NCBI RefSeq assembly: GCF_022414535.1
Contig: NZ_JADWYM010000014.1
Coordinates: forward strand, 80,486-144,485
Reading direction: 5' to 3'
Length of the DNA: 64,000 nt
DNA from: Streptomyces sp. MUM 2J
GTDB lineage: Bacteria; Actinomycetota; Actinomycetes; Streptomycetales; Streptomycetaceae
Each line of letters starts with the position of its first letter. The first letter of the stretch is position 1. The notes under the pieces were generated by a model. The model did no database searches. It was given only the letters and a program-made list of their open reading frames with translations, and was not told where the DNA came from. This document shows positions 17,995 through 27,221 of the stretch, piece after piece. A program made the translations under genes and the position numbers.

Positions 17995-19268
17995 CTGGCC
18001 ACCGGCTCCAGGACCTCCCGGCCCCCGAGGTAGGGACGCAGCACCTCGGGGACGCGGACCGAGCCGTCGGCCTGCTGGTGGTTCTCCAGGATGGCCACGA
18101 TCGTGCGCGGCACGGCGCAGAGCGTGCCGTTGAGCGTGGCGAGCGGCTTGACCGTCTTGCCCTCACGGACCCGGATGGACAGGCGGCGCGACTGGAACTC
18201 GGTGCAGTCCGAGGTCGACGTCAGCTCGCGGTACTTGCCCTGGGTCGGGATCCAGGCCTCGCAGTCGAACTTGCGGGACGCCGAGGCGCCGAGGTCGGCG
18301 GAGGCGACATCGATCACGCGGAACGGCAGTTCCAGCGACGTCAGCCACTGCTTCTCCCACTCCAGCAGCCTGCGGTGCTCCTCCTGCGACTCCTCGGGGG
18401 AGACGTAGGAGAACATCTCGACCTTGTCGAACTGGTGGACGCGGAAGATGCCGCGGGTGTCCTTGCCGTGCGAGCCGGCCTCGCGGCGGAAGCAGGGCGA
18501 GAAGCCCGCGTAGCGCAGCGGCAGCTTCCCGGCGTCGATGATCTCGTCCATGTGGTAGGCCGCCAGTGCCACCTCGGAGGTGCCGACCAGGTACAGGTCG
18601 TCCTTGTCGAGGTGGTACACGTCCTGGGAGGCCTGGCCGAGGAAGCCGGTGCCGGCCATCGACTGCGGGCGCACCAGCGCCGGGGTCAGCATCGGGGTGA
18701 AGCCGGCGGCCGTCGCCTGGGCCATCGCCGCGTTCACCAGCGCGAGCTCCAGCAGGGCCCCGACACCGGTGAGGAAGTAGAAGCGGGAGCCCGACACCTT
18801 CGCGCCGCGCTCGACGTCGATGGCGCCCAGCAGCTGACCGAGCTCCAGGTGGTCCCTGGGCTCGAAGCCCTCGGTGGAGAAGTCGCGGACGGTGCCGTGC
18901 GTCTCCAGCGTGACGAAGTCCTCCTCGCCGCCGACGGGGACGTCGGTGTGGACGAGGTTGCCCAGCTGGAGCAGCAGCTCCTGGGTCTCGGCGCCGGCGG
19001 CGTCGCGCTCGGCGTCGGCGGCCTTCACGTCGGCCTTCAGCTGCTCGGCACGCTTGAGGAGCTCGGCCTTCTCGTCGGCGGAGGCCCTGGGGATCTGCTT
19101 GCCCAGCGCCTTCTGCTCGGCACGCAGCTCGTCGAAGCGGACGCCGGAGGACCTGCGCCGCTCGTCGGCAGACAGGAGGGAGTCGACGAGCGCGACGTCC
19201 TCTCCACGGGCGCGCTGCGATGCGCGCACTCGGTCGGGGTCCTCACGGAGCAGGCGAAGGTCAATCAC
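17991..19268 (-). CDS. serS: Seryl-tRNA synthetase
   Basis: 425 aa, the expected size. Residues 1-110 form the N-terminal tRNA-binding coiled coil ([18 protein letters not shown] and the [16 protein letters not shown] arm). Class II motif 2 is [25 protein letters not shown], and motif 3 is [20 protein letters not shown]. It charges tRNA-Ser; a tRNA-Ser gene lies about 1 kb away. GTG 19268 is the start (VIDLRLL). The upstream region holds the DnaA-box cluster rather than an obvious T-box. Confidence 0.95.
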   Translation of the reverse strand: MIDLRLLREDPDRVRASQRARGEDVALVDSLLSADERRRSSGVRFDELRAEQKALGKQIPRASADEKAELLKRAEQLKADVKAADAERDAAGAETQELLLQLGNLVHTDVPVGGEEDFVTLETHGTVRDFSTEGFEPRDHLELGQLLGAIDVERGAKVSGSRFYFLTGVGALLELALVNAAMAQATAAGFTPMLTPALVRPQSMAGTGFLGQASQDVYHLDKDDLYLVGTSEVALAAYHMDEIIDAGKLPLRYAGFSPCFRREAGSHGKDTRGIFRVHQFDKVEMFSYVSPEESQEEHRRLLEWEKQWLTSLELPFRVIDVASADLGASASRKFDCEAWIPTQGKYRELTSTSDCTEFQSRRLSIRVREGKTVKPLATLNGTLCAVPRTIVAILENHQQADGSVRVPEVLRPYLGGREVLEPVAR

Positions 19269-19493
19269 GCGGTCAAGGCTACCGGTGCCCGGTCCCGGCC
19301 CACGACTCACTATTACGGGGCACGGCGAATGAGGCGATACGTTCCGTTATGACGGAATTGCCTTACGTGCCGGACCGTGTCGGAACCCGTCAAGGGGAAG
19401 CGTCCCACTCCCTGGGAAGGAGCATGCGCGCGGCGGTGCGTTGACTCGATTGCCTTGTGGAGAGCGGGACTTGAGGGCGCGGCGAGGGCGCCT

Positions 19494-19805
19494 TTGTCCA
19501 CAGAGTTCCTTCACCGCCGGGAAGTTATCCACAGGGTGTGAGGAAGATCTGTGGACTTCGGAATTGATCACTCCGTGATCAGCTTCGCGTCTGAGGATTC
19601 CCGGTGCAAACCTCTTTTGTCCGCACTTTCGAGTGGAAAGTGTTCGCTCCAAAGGATTGTTCAAAGGAAACAGGTGGACGAAGTGTGACCTACGGGGCAG
19701 AGGCCGCATCAGGCCCCCGAGGGCCGATTTGTCGACTCGGTCATGCCTCTGAGTCGACTTATCCCCAGGTCGAGATGGCTCCCTGTGGATAACTCCTGTG
19801 GATAA
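19494..19805. other. High-density DnaA-box cluster between serS and pheA
   Basis: Four perfect boxes are present: TTGTCCACA (19494-19502), TTATCCACA (19525-19533), TGTGGATAA (19784-19792) and TGTGGATAA (19797-19805). Near matches are TTGTCCGCA (19617-19625), TTATCCCCA (19759-19767) and TGTGGACTT (19550-19558). The stretch is AT-rich for this genome, about 310 bp, non-coding, and also contains a TGATCAC-TCC-GTGATCA inverted repeat at 19565-19581. It is not oriC itself, since dnaA/dnaN are absent. It matches the kind of high-affinity DnaA-titrating cluster (D78) reported near oriC in S. coelicolor; equivalence is inferred from gene context recalled from memory. Confidence 0.8.
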
Positions 19806-19837
19806 CGAAAATAGGCAGGTAGGACCGGCGTGGATGG

Positions 19838-20770
19838 CTAGAAACGCCCGTCCTGGCACCGTGCGACCCAGTCCGCCGCCGACACGAACTCCGCGTCCGA
19901 CGTCCCCGGCCCCGGCTTCTGCACCTGGCCCGGCTGCACGTCCGCGCGCGGATAGGAGCCGAGGTAGCGCACCTGGAGGCAGATCCGCTTCAGCCCCGTC
20001 AGTGCCTCCGCGACCCGGCGGTCGGAGATGTGGCCCTCGGCGTCGATGCAGAAGCAGTAGTTGCCGATCCCGGCCCCGGTCGGGCGGGACTGCAGCAGCA
20101 TCAGGTTGATGCCGCGCGTGGCGAACTCTCCCAGCAGGTCGCGCAGACCGCCGGGGTGGTCGTCGCGCTGCCACAGCACGACGGAGGTCTTGTCCGCCCC
20201 GGTCGGTGCCGCGGGCCGGGCCGGGCGGCCCACCAGCACGAATCGGGTCTGCGCGTTCTCGGCGTCGTGGATGCCCGTCTCCAGGGCCCGGAGCCCGTAC
20301 CGCGCGGCGGCGAACTCGCCCGCGAAGGCGGCGTCGTAGCGGCCCTCCTGGACCAGGCGCGCGGCGTCCGCGTTGGAGGCGGCCGACTCCCACACCGCAT
20401 CGGGGAGGTGGGTGCGCAGCCAGTTGCGGACCTGTGGCTGCGCGGCCGGGTGGGCGGAGACCGTCTTGATGTCCGACAGCTGCGTGCCGGGCCGGACCAG
20501 CAGCGCGAAGGTGATCGACAGCAGCACCTCGCGGTAGATCATCAGCGGTGCGCCGGCGACCAGCTCGTCCAGGGTGGTGGTGATGCCGCCCTCGACCGAG
20601 TTCTCGATCGGCACGAACGCGGCCTCGGCCTCGCCCGCACGGACCGCGTCCAGTGCGGACTGCACGGACACGTACGGGATCAGCTCCCGGGTCGCCGCCT
20701 CCGGGAGGGTGCGCAGAGCGACTTCGGTGAAGGTGCCCTCGGGGCCGAGGTAGGCATAGCTCGCTGGCAT
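19838..20770 (-). CDS. pheA: Prephenate dehydratase
   Basis: 310 aa. The N-terminal catalytic domain starts YAYLGPEGTFTEVALRTLP, contains PIENSVEGGITTTLDEL and the conserved TRF triad (AQTRFVLVG). The C-terminal ACT domain has GINLMLLQSRPTGAGIGNYCFCIDAEGH, with the ESRP-like motif that binds phenylalanine. It converts prephenate to phenylpyruvate in phenylalanine synthesis and is feedback-inhibited through the ACT domain. It is a monofunctional enzyme without chorismate mutase. Upstream on the same strand is dtpA, 205 bp away. Confidence 0.94.
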   Translation of the reverse strand: MPASYAYLGPEGTFTEVALRTLPEAATRELIPYVSVQSALDAVRAGEAEAAFVPIENSVEGGITTTLDELVAGAPLMIYREVLLSITFALLVRPGTQLSDIKTVSAHPAAQPQVRNWLRTHLPDAVWESAASNADAARLVQEGRYDAAFAGEFAAARYGLRALETGIHDAENAQTRFVLVGRPARPAAPTGADKTSVVLWQRDDHPGGLRDLLGEFATRGINLMLLQSRPTGAGIGNYCFCIDAEGHISDRRVAEALTGLKRICLQVRYLGSYPRADVQPGQVQKPGPGTSDAEFVSAADWVARCQDGRF

Positions 20771-20875
20771 GGCTTCACCCTAATGGGCCCGGAGCGTCAC
20801 GGCCCGGGCGTCTCACGGATGCCACTCGACCGGGTGGTTTGAAACGCGGAAGACCGCGCAGGCGCATGACGTCGG

Positions 20876-20926
20876 CCGGTGCCGTTCCGCAGGCCCGGAC
20901 GCATGGCACCGGTGCCGTTCCGCAGG
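20876..20926. repeat. 18-bp direct repeat in the dtpA-pheA gap
   Basis: CCGGTGCCGTTCCGCAGG occurs at 20876-20893 and again at 20909-20926, 33 bp apart, on the plus strand. There is no coding signal in this gap. Confidence 0.6.
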
Positions 20927-20975
20927 TCCACCCGCGCGACGCCGCCCCGCAGGGGGAGGCCCGCCGGGCGGTCCC

Positions 20976-22259
20976 TCACCCCTCCAACAGCCGCTGCCCC
21001 ACGTACTCGCCCTTCGCCGCCCCACCCGGCACCGCGAAGAGCCCGCTCGCCTCGTGCCGGACGAACTGCGACAGGGCGTCGCCGCGGTCCAGCTTCCGCT
21101 GCACGGGGACGAAACCGCGCAGCGGATCGGCCTGCCAGCAGATGAACAGCAGACCCGCGTCCGGTACCCCGTCGGAGGCGATGCCGTCGTGGTACGAGAA
21201 CGGGCGGCGCAGCATGGCCGCCCCGCCGTTCTGGTCGGGGCGCGTGACACGGGCGTGGGCGTTGACGGGGACGACGAGGTCGCCGGCCTTGTCGGTCTTC
21301 TCCAGGTCCATCGCGGTCGTCTCGGTACCCCCGGACAGGGGTGCCCCGTCGGACTTGCGGCGCCCGATGACGTTCTCCTGCTCGGCGACCGACAACTGCT
21401 CCCAGTCGTCGAGGAGCATGCGGATCCGGCGTACGACGGCGTAGGAGCCGTTCGCCATCCAGGCGGGCTGCCCGCTGCCCGGGACGAAGATCCGCCGGTC
21501 GAAGTCGGAGGCGTCCGGCTTCGGATTGCGCGTGCCGTCGATCTGCCCCATGAGGTTGCGGGCGGTCATCGGGTGGGCGGTGGCACCCGGCGACCGATTG
21601 AAACCGTTCATCTGCCAGCGCACCCGGGCCGCGCTGCCGGCGTCCTTCTGGATCGCGCGCAGGGCGTGGAAGGCGACGAGGGCGTCGTCGGCGCCGATCT
21701 GCACCCACAGGTCGCCGTTGCTGCGGGCCTTGTCGAGCCGGTCGGAGGAGAACTCCGGCAGCGGGGCGAGAGCGTCCGGACGCTGCTTCTCGAGCCCGGT
21801 CCGGGTGAAGAAGCTGCGGCCGAAGCCGAAGGTGACGGTCAGCGAGGACGGTCCCGCGTCACGGGCGACGTCCGTGTCGCCGTGCGCCACCGGCTCGCCC
21901 GCCATCAGCCGCTCGGCCGTCTGCGACCAGCGGCGCAGCAGCGCGGCGGCCTCCTTGCGGCCCGCTTTGGCGGTCAGGTCGAAGGCGATGAGGTGGCCGC
22001 GGGCCTGGAGGCCCTCCGTGATGCCGGGCTGATGTTTCCCGTGAAACATCGCCCGGTCCGCGCCCAGGGAGGTGAGCGGGGTGGCCTGTGCGGGGGCGGC
22101 GGTGTAGCCCGCGGCGGCGCCGGCCGTGCCGAGCACGAGCCCGGTGGCGCCGGCGGTGCCGAGCAGGGCCCGCCGGGAGACGCCCTCCGGGGTGCGGGGC
22201 GAACGGGGGGCGTTGCCGTCGGCGGGGGTGCGGGCCTTCGGTACGGACTGGTCGGTCAT
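20976..22259 (-). CDS. dtpA: Dye-decolorizing heme peroxidase, Tat-exported (DtpA type)
   Basis: 427 aa. The Tat signal is SRRALLG followed by a hydrophobic stretch and a TAAPAQA cleavage site near residue 60. The Dyp hallmark GxxDG is GQIDGTRNPKP, with the proximal-histidine region further on. In Streptomyces this A-type DyP peroxidase is folded and heme-loaded, exported by Tat, and works with copper chaperones for GlxA maturation. Here it is directly linked to CopC-CopD, PCuAC and Sco genes, as in S. lividans. An imperfect parS-like palindrome lies within the coding sequence at 22034-22047. Confidence 0.9.
   Translation of the reverse strand: MTDQSVPKARTPADGNAPRSPRTPEGVSRRALLGTAGATGLVLGTAGAAAGYTAAPAQATPLTSLGADRAMFHGKHQPGITEGLQARGHLIAFDLTAKAGRKEAAALLRRWSQTAERLMAGEPVAHGDTDVARDAGPSSLTVTFGFGRSFFTRTGLEKQRPDALAPLPEFSSDRLDKARSNGDLWVQIGADDALVAFHALRAIQKDAGSAARVRWQMNGFNRSPGATAHPMTARNLMGQIDGTRNPKPDASDFDRRIFVPGSGQPAWMANGSYAVVRRIRMLLDDWEQLSVAEQENVIGRRKSDGAPLSGGTETTAMDLEKTDKAGDLVVPVNAHARVTRPDQNGGAAMLRRPFSYHDGIASDGVPDAGLLFICWQADPLRGFVPVQRKLDRGDALSQFVRHEASGLFAVPGGAAKGEYVGQRLLEG
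22034..22047. other. parS-like palindrome inside dtpA
   Basis: GTTTCCCGTGAAAC differs from the parS consensus GTTTCACGTGAAAC at one central base, and the flanks extend the palindrome to 18 bp (22032-22049). It encodes part of MFHGKHQ in dtpA, so conservation may be for protein; ParB binding is possible. Confidence 0.4.
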
Positions 22260-22268
22260 GGTGGGGTA

Positions 22269-24302
22269 TCAGCCGATCTGTGCGTTCTTGGAGACGGTCA
22301 CCTGGTCGATGTCGGAGGTCCGCACGGTCACGGCGACCTTCCAGTCGCCGGCCACGGGGATCTGTATGTCGCTCGCCGACCAGTGTCCGGTGGTGACGCG
22401 GTCGGGAACGACGGGCAGCGGTCCGAGGTCCTTCGCCGTGAGGCTGAAGGCGATCTTCACCTCGGGGATGTCGTAGGCGCGGCCGTCGGGGCGGGTGACG
22501 TAGACGTGCAGTGCGTTCGCGCCCGTCCGCGCCGGGTCGAGGTCGACACTCACGACGCCCTTGCCGTCCGGACCGCCGGTGTCGAAGGACATGTCCAGGG
22601 TCAGTGCCCCCCTGGCGGACGCGGCGGAGGATGAGGCAGCCCTGGCGGCCTCCTCGGTGCGTCCGGGCTCCGTCTGGGTCAGCGCCGTGGTCACCGCGAG
22701 CAGGACCACGGCGACGCCGGCTTCGGCGAGCACGGAGCGCCGCAGCCCGAACCGGTTGGAGTCGGCGTCCCGTTCCCGCTTCCGCCGCGCCGCGTCCACC
22801 GCGGCACGCTGCCGGGCGAGCTGGGCGGCACGGGCGGAGCCGCCCGGGTTCCCCGCACCGGCGCCCGCGTCCTCCGTACCGCCGTCCGTGTTCTGCGCTC
22901 CGCCGTCCGCCGGCGCCCCACCGCCGTCCGCCGTGACCGCGTCAGCGCCCCCGCCCGCCAATCCGCCCCCGCCGTCCGCCGGTTCGCCGTCTCCCCGCGC
23001 CCGCGCCGTGGAGCCGGCGGGTGCGGTGATCCGCCGGTTCTCGGGGGTGGGCCGGGCCGCTGGGGCGCCGGCCGGGTCCGTCAGCCGGGCGGTCCACCGG
23101 CGCGAGACCGAGGCGATCGCGACAAGCAGGGCCACGAGCCCGGCCTTGGCCAGGAGCAGCTGCCCGTAGCCGGTGCCCGTCAGCGCCGACCAGGAGCCGA
23201 GCTGCCGCCACGACTGGTAGGTGCCGGTGGCGACCAGCGCGACGACGCTGCCGAAGGCGACCGTGGAGAAGCGGCGCACGGCCGAGGCGGTCACCGGGGT
23301 GCCGGCGGGCGCGCCGTACAGCCCCACGAGGAGCGCGGTGAGCCCGCCGAGCCAGGCGGCGACGGCGAGCAGGTGGACGACGTCCACGGGCATGGCGACG
23401 CCCGGCTGGAGCCCGGTCGAGGCGTGCTCGGACATGGCCCAGCTCGCGGCGATCCCGACGGCCACGACGGATCCGCCGAGCGCGAGCCCGAAGGTCAGGT
23501 CCCGCTTCTCGGCGTCCTCACGCCGGTCCCAGGCGCCGAAGAGCACGGAGATGAACAGGGCCGCCGCGCCGAGCAGCAGCAGTCGGGAGACCAGCGCCGC
23601 GCCCGTCCTGGTCTGCAGGACCTGGCCGAGAAGGTCGAGGTCGAGGATGTCGGAGGCCTTGCCGGAGGTGGTGTAGGCGCCCCGCAGGAGGAGCAGTCCG
23701 AGCGTGGCCGCGGTGAGCGCGAGCCACCCGGCGACCACGAGGCGCTGCACGGCCCGCACCCCGCAGCCGCCCGGCCAGCAGGCGAGCACGAACGCGGCGC
23801 CGCCGACCAGGACGACGAACCCGGCGTAGGACACGTACCGCCCGAAGCCGTACAGCCCGCCGACCAGGCCCCCGCCCGCCTCCTGCCCGCCGAGGGCCAC
23901 GGTGGTCGTGGAGGGGGCGCCGACGGAGAAGGTGTAGGCGCCGGAGACGGGGTGGCTGTCGGCGGAGACCACCTGGTAGGCCACCGTGTACGTGCCGTCG
24001 GGCAGCCCGCCGCGGAGCTGGACGGCGTAGGTGGTGCCGCTCACCTCCGCGGGGTCTCCCTTGTCGACGCGTGTGCCCCGGGGATCGAGGACGCGCAGGG
24101 AGTCGTCGTTGAGGGCCACCTTCTCGGAGAAGGTGAGGTTGACCTGGTCGGGAGCCCGGTCGACCACCGCCCCCTGCGCGGGGGCGCTGCCGGTGAGCGC
24201 GGCGTGCGCGGAAGCCGGCGAGGCTCCGGCGAGCAGGGCGCCCGCGACGGCCAGGAGCAGCACCACCAGGGCGCGCAGACGGGGGGCGGTGGTCCGGGTC
24301 AC
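22269..24302 (-). CDS. CopC-CopD fusion copper protein
   Basis: 677 aa. A Sec signal ends SPASAHAAL, leaving a mature N-terminal His that is a copper ligand in CopC. Residues about 33-130 are CopC (APAQGAVVDRAPDQVNLTFSE, SADSHPVSGAYTF). A CopD-type membrane domain with about eight helices follows (about 145-400), including SEHASTGLQPGVAMPVDVVHLLAVAAWLGGL. Residues about 405-480 are a Gly/Ala/Asp-rich linker. After one more helix there is an extracytoplasmic YtkA-like beta domain. The family moves copper across or into the membrane. GTG start; it sits between dtpA (9 bp) and the PCuAC gene (15 bp), so one operon is likely. Confidence 0.87.
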   Translation of the reverse strand: MTRTTAPRLRALVVLLLAVAGALLAGASPASAHAALTGSAPAQGAVVDRAPDQVNLTFSEKVALNDDSLRVLDPRGTRVDKGDPAEVSGTTYAVQLRGGLPDGTYTVAYQVVSADSHPVSGAYTFSVGAPSTTTVALGGQEAGGGLVGGLYGFGRYVSYAGFVVLVGGAAFVLACWPGGCGVRAVQRLVVAGWLALTAATLGLLLLRGAYTTSGKASDILDLDLLGQVLQTRTGAALVSRLLLLGAAALFISVLFGAWDRREDAEKRDLTFGLALGGSVVAVGIAASWAMSEHASTGLQPGVAMPVDVVHLLAVAAWLGGLTALLVGLYGAPAGTPVTASAVRRFSTVAFGSVVALVATGTYQSWRQLGSWSALTGTGYGQLLLAKAGLVALLVAIASVSRRWTARLTDPAGAPAARPTPENRRITAPAGSTARARGDGEPADGGGGLAGGGADAVTADGGGAPADGGAQNTDGGTEDAGAGAGNPGGSARAAQLARQRAAVDAARRKRERDADSNRFGLRRSVLAEAGVAVVLLAVTTALTQTEPGRTEEAARAASSSAASARGALTLDMSFDTGGPDGKGVVSVDLDPARTGANALHVYVTRPDGRAYDIPEVKIAFSLTAKDLGPLPVVPDRVTTGHWSASDIQIPVAGDWKVAVTVRTSDIDQVTVSKNAQIG

Positions 24303-24317
24303 TGCGGTCCCCCTCCC

Positions 24318-24791
24318 TCAGTGTCCGCTGGCCGGCTGGTACGTCGCCGGCTCGACCGGTATCGCGACCCTCACGGTGCCGGACTCGGCGAAGTGCAGCT
24401 GGACGTCGACGGTGTCGCCCTGCTTCGGCTTGCGCTTGAGCATCTCGAACATCAGGTGGTTGCCGCCGCTCTCGAAGACGAGCCTGCCGTGCGCGGGCAC
24501 GTCGAGGGAGGCCGCCTCCTGCATCGACGTGCCGACGGTGCGGTGGAGGGTGACGCTGCCGGCGGCGTCGCTGGTGACGGACGTCAGCCTGTCGCCGCTG
24601 TCGCCGTCGTTGGTGATCGTCAGGAAGCCGGCGGCCATGTCGGAGACCGGCTGCGGCATGTAGGCGGCGCTGACCGCCAGGTCGGGTGCGTCGTCGCCGG
24701 ATCCGCAGCCTGTGAGCAGGAGTGCCCCGGCCAGGACCGCGGCGGACGCGGTGGACGCCGTGGACGACGGAGACAGGGTGGTGCGCCTCAC
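24318..24791 (-). CDS. PCuAC-family periplasmic copper chaperone lipoprotein (ECuC)
   Basis: 157 aa. A lipobox (LLTGC) ends the signal peptide, so the protein is membrane-anchored outside the cell. The copper-binding set of the family is present: AYMPQPVSDMAAGF, VTLHRTVGTSMQEAASLDVPAH and NHLMFEML, giving the H/M ligands of the HX10MX21HXM-type pattern. It delivers Cu(I) to Sco or to the CuA site of cytochrome oxidase. GTG 24791 overlaps the stop of sco (GTGA), so the two chaperones are co-translated. Confidence 0.88.
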   Translation of the reverse strand: MRRTTLSPSSTASTASAAVLAGALLLTGCGSGDDAPDLAVSAAYMPQPVSDMAAGFLTITNDGDSGDRLTSVTSDAAGSVTLHRTVGTSMQEAASLDVPAHGRLVFESGGNHLMFEMLKRKPKQGDTVDVQLHFAESGTVRVAIPVEPATYQPASGH

Positions 24792-25441
24792 GGGGTCTCC
24801 CCCTTGACGATCTCGGGAAGGTCCGCGGTGTAGTCGTCGACGGTGGCGTCCTTGCCGTACACGAGGTAGCCGGCGTCCGTCTTCGGCGAGAAGGCGATGA
24901 CCTGGGTGCCGTGGGTGGAGACGATCTTGCCGTTCTTGTCCTTGTGCGGCGGCTCGATGCTGATGCCCAGGGTGCGGGCGCCGGCCTGGACGGTGGCGAA
25001 GTCGCCGGTGAGGCCGACCACCTGGGGGTCGATGCCCTTGAGCCAGGAGCCGAGCGCGGCGGGGGTGTCGCGTTCGGGGTCGGTGGTGACGAACACGATC
25101 CGCAGCTCGTCCTGTTCCGCCCTGGGCAGCTTGCTCTTGGCGACGGCGAGGTTGTTCATCGTCAGGGGGCACACGTCGGGGCAGTGGGTGTAGCCGAAGT
25201 AGACCAGGGTCGGCCGGCCCTTGGTCTCCTTGCGGAAGTCGTACGTCTTGCCGTGGGTGTCGGTCAGCACCAGGTCGGGCTTCTCGAACGGCTTGTCGAG
25301 GACGGTCACGGCCTTGTCCGAGGCGGACTCCTCCGAGACAACGGCGATGGGGCCGGAGGTGTCGTCGCCACTGCCACAGGCGGAGAGTGTGAGGGCGGCG
25401 GCGGCGAACAGCGCCGCCGCGGCGAACGTCTTCTTGCGCAT
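24788..25441 (-). CDS. sco: SCO1/SenC family copper chaperone lipoprotein
   Basis: 217 aa. Signal peptide with lipobox LTLSAC; thioredoxin-like fold; copper site GYTHCPDVCPLTM (CxxxC) plus the late histidine in STHGTQVIAF. Sco proteins receive copper from PCuAC and metallate cytochrome oxidase CuA and, in Streptomyces, the GlxA radical copper oxidase involved in hyphal morphology. ATG 25441 gives a standard signal peptide; an in-frame ATG at 25456 has no ribosome site. Gene order dtpA-copCD-ECuC-sco is the copper-trafficking cluster. Confidence 0.9.
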   Translation of the reverse strand: MRKKTFAAAALFAAAALTLSACGSGDDTSGPIAVVSEESASDKAVTVLDKPFEKPDLVLTDTHGKTYDFRKETKGRPTLVYFGYTHCPDVCPLTMNNLAVAKSKLPRAEQDELRIVFVTTDPERDTPAALGSWLKGIDPQVVGLTGDFATVQAGARTLGISIEPPHKDKNGKIVSTHGTQVIAFSPKTDAGYLVYGKDATVDDYTADLPEIVKGETP

Positions 25442-25529
25442 AGCGAAATGTCCCATAGGGGTGAGAGGCGGCACGCGCAGGGGCCCCGGAGGCCGGTACG
25501 GCCCCTGCGCGTGCCGTGGGGAACGGGCG

Positions 25530-26258
25530 TCAGGCGGCGCTGCGGCGGCGGCCGGCGAGGACGCCGAAGGCCACGCCCGCCACGCCGGCGACGATGCCCA
25601 CGACGCCCAGGACCCGGGCGGTGGTGTCGGTGCCGTCGCCGTCGGACGCGGTGGTCGCGGCGGCGTTCGCGGTGTCGTCGGAGGCCTTCGCCGCGCCCGC
25701 GGCGGCGGGCGCGTGCTCGTCCTCGGTGGCGGAGAGCGTCAGCACGGGCGCCGGGTGCTCCGGCTCGTCCTGTCCCTGCTGCGGCACCTCGATCCAGCGG
25801 ACGACCTCCTTGTCGGAGTACGTCTGGATCGCCTTGAACACGAGTCGGTCGGCGTCCTCGGGGAGCGTGCCGACGGAGAGCGGGAACTTCTGGAAGAAGC
25901 CGGGCTCGATCCCCTGGCCGGTCGCGGTCCAGGTCACCTTGGAGACCGCTTCGGTGATCTTCTTGCCGTGCATCTCCAGCGGCTTGGCGAGTTCGGACCT
26001 GGTGACGTCGATCTTCCAGCCGTCGATCGGCTCGGGCATCACCGAGGCCAGCGGGTGGCCGGTCGGGAAGGTCACCTCCAGCTTGGTCGTCGAGGCGTTG
26101 TCGCGCTCATTGGGCACCTTGAAGTCGACGACGGCGTAGCCGCCCTTGGCGGCCGTTCCCTCCGGACGCACGGAGACGTGCGCGAGGGCGGGGGAGGACA
26201 GCGCGAGGACGGCGGTGGCGGCCAGGGCGCCGGAGGCGGCGATACGGGAAACCTTCAT
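25530..26258 (-). CDS. YcnI-type DUF1775 copper-associated membrane-anchored protein
   Basis: 242 aa. A signal peptide ends PALAHVSVRPEGT, so the mature protein starts with His, the first copper ligand in YcnI. The DUF1775 domain covers residues 27-165 and contains DGWKIDV and VTWTATGQGIEPGFF. An Ala/Asp/Thr-rich linker leads to a C-terminal helix (VLGVVGIVAGVAGVAFGVLAG) and an RRR stop-transfer end. YcnI homologues bind Cu(II) and act with CopC/CopD-type proteins. ATG 26258. A CCACT-TCG-AGTGG inverted repeat lies 14 bp upstream (26272-26284) and may be regulatory. Confidence 0.88.
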   Translation of the reverse strand: MKVSRIAASGALAATAVLALSSPALAHVSVRPEGTAAKGGYAVVDFKVPNERDNASTTKLEVTFPTGHPLASVMPEPIDGWKIDVTRSELAKPLEMHGKKITEAVSKVTWTATGQGIEPGFFQKFPLSVGTLPEDADRLVFKAIQTYSDKEVVRWIEVPQQGQDEPEHPAPVLTLSATEDEHAPAAAGAAKASDDTANAAATTASDGDGTDTTARVLGVVGIVAGVAGVAFGVLAGRRRSAA

Positions 26259-26393
26259 GGAAGGCAGTACTCCACTTCGAGTGGGTTCGAGTCCGAACGA
26301 GTCGGTGGGGAACGGCCGCCGAGCGGCGGCGGCCCCCTGGAGTCCTCTTCGGAGTTCCCGGACGCTCTCTCGGAGCGCGGTGGTCGCGTCGCG

Positions 26394-27221
26394 TCAGGCG
26401 GCGAGGGCGAACGCGGCGGCAGGCGGGCCGCGCCGGATCACCGAGTGCTGGAGTTCCGCCGTGGCCCGGATCCGCGGCGGGAGCAGAGCGGTGCGCGGCA
26501 GGCGCGGGCCGTGCTGCGGCGCGGCCGGCAGCCCGGCGAGCAGGGCGCGCACCAGGGCGAGCGCCGCGCGCAGGGACCGCACGAGCGCCCCGTCGGCGAC
26601 CTCGTGCGCCGACAGCGCCGCCACGTCGGCCAGCCGCAGCACGGCCAGGTCGCCGCGGCGCAGCAGCCAGCCGGCGGCGAGGGCGGCCAGGACGTGGCCG
26701 AGCAGCATCGGCAGGGACGGCAGCAGTGACGACATACAGCCCGCGGCCGTGGACACGGCCCCGGCGGGATGGCGTGCGGAGCCGATCGGAGCGATGTGTG
26801 CGTCGGCCAGGATCTGCTGGGCCCGGGCCGGGCTGATGCTCGACGCGGTGGCCCCGCACACCAGCCGTGCGGCCTGCGCGACCAGGGAGCCGTCGGAGCC
26901 GGAACCGGCCGAGGCGCCCGACGCCCCGGCGGTCTGCTGGCTCAGCCCGAACACGGTGTGCAGCAGGATCTGCCCGATCGCGAGCAGCGCCGCGATCCCG
27001 GGCAGCGACCGCGCCCGCCCGGTGAGCGGCACCACGACCACGAGCGCCCCCAGGAATCCCGCCCCCAGGGCCCACAGCGGGACCGTGGCGCAGGAGGCCA
27101 GCACGTGCCCCGAGGCGGCCAGCGCGACGCAGACCGCGGAGAACACCGCGGCCCGCAGCAGGCGCAGATCGCGTCCGGCGCGTGCCGGACGCGGGTGGGG
27201 ACGCGAGGCAGGGGCAGTCAT
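26394..27221 (-). CDS. Integral membrane protein next to the copper genes
   Basis: 275 aa, not a named family. About five to six hydrophobic segments, among them LLRAAVFSAVCVALAASGHVL, VPLWALGAGFLGALVVVVPL and IAALLAIGQILLHTVFGL. It has an N-terminal basic stretch and a C-terminal soluble tail of ~70 residues with Arg/Pro-rich sequence. It lies 135 bp upstream of the YcnI gene on the same strand, so a role in the same envelope copper pathway is plausible but unproven. Confidence 0.7.
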   Translation of the reverse strand: MTAPASRPHPRPARAGRDLRLLRAAVFSAVCVALAASGHVLASCATVPLWALGAGFLGALVVVVPLTGRARSLPGIAALLAIGQILLHTVFGLSQQTAGASGASAGSGSDGSLVAQAARLVCGATASSISPARAQQILADAHIAPIGSARHPAGAVSTAAGCMSSLLPSLPMLLGHVLAALAAGWLLRRGDLAVLRLADVAALSAHEVADGALVRSLRAALALVRALLAGLPAAPQHGPRLPRTALLPPRIRATAELQHSVIRRGPPAAAFALAA

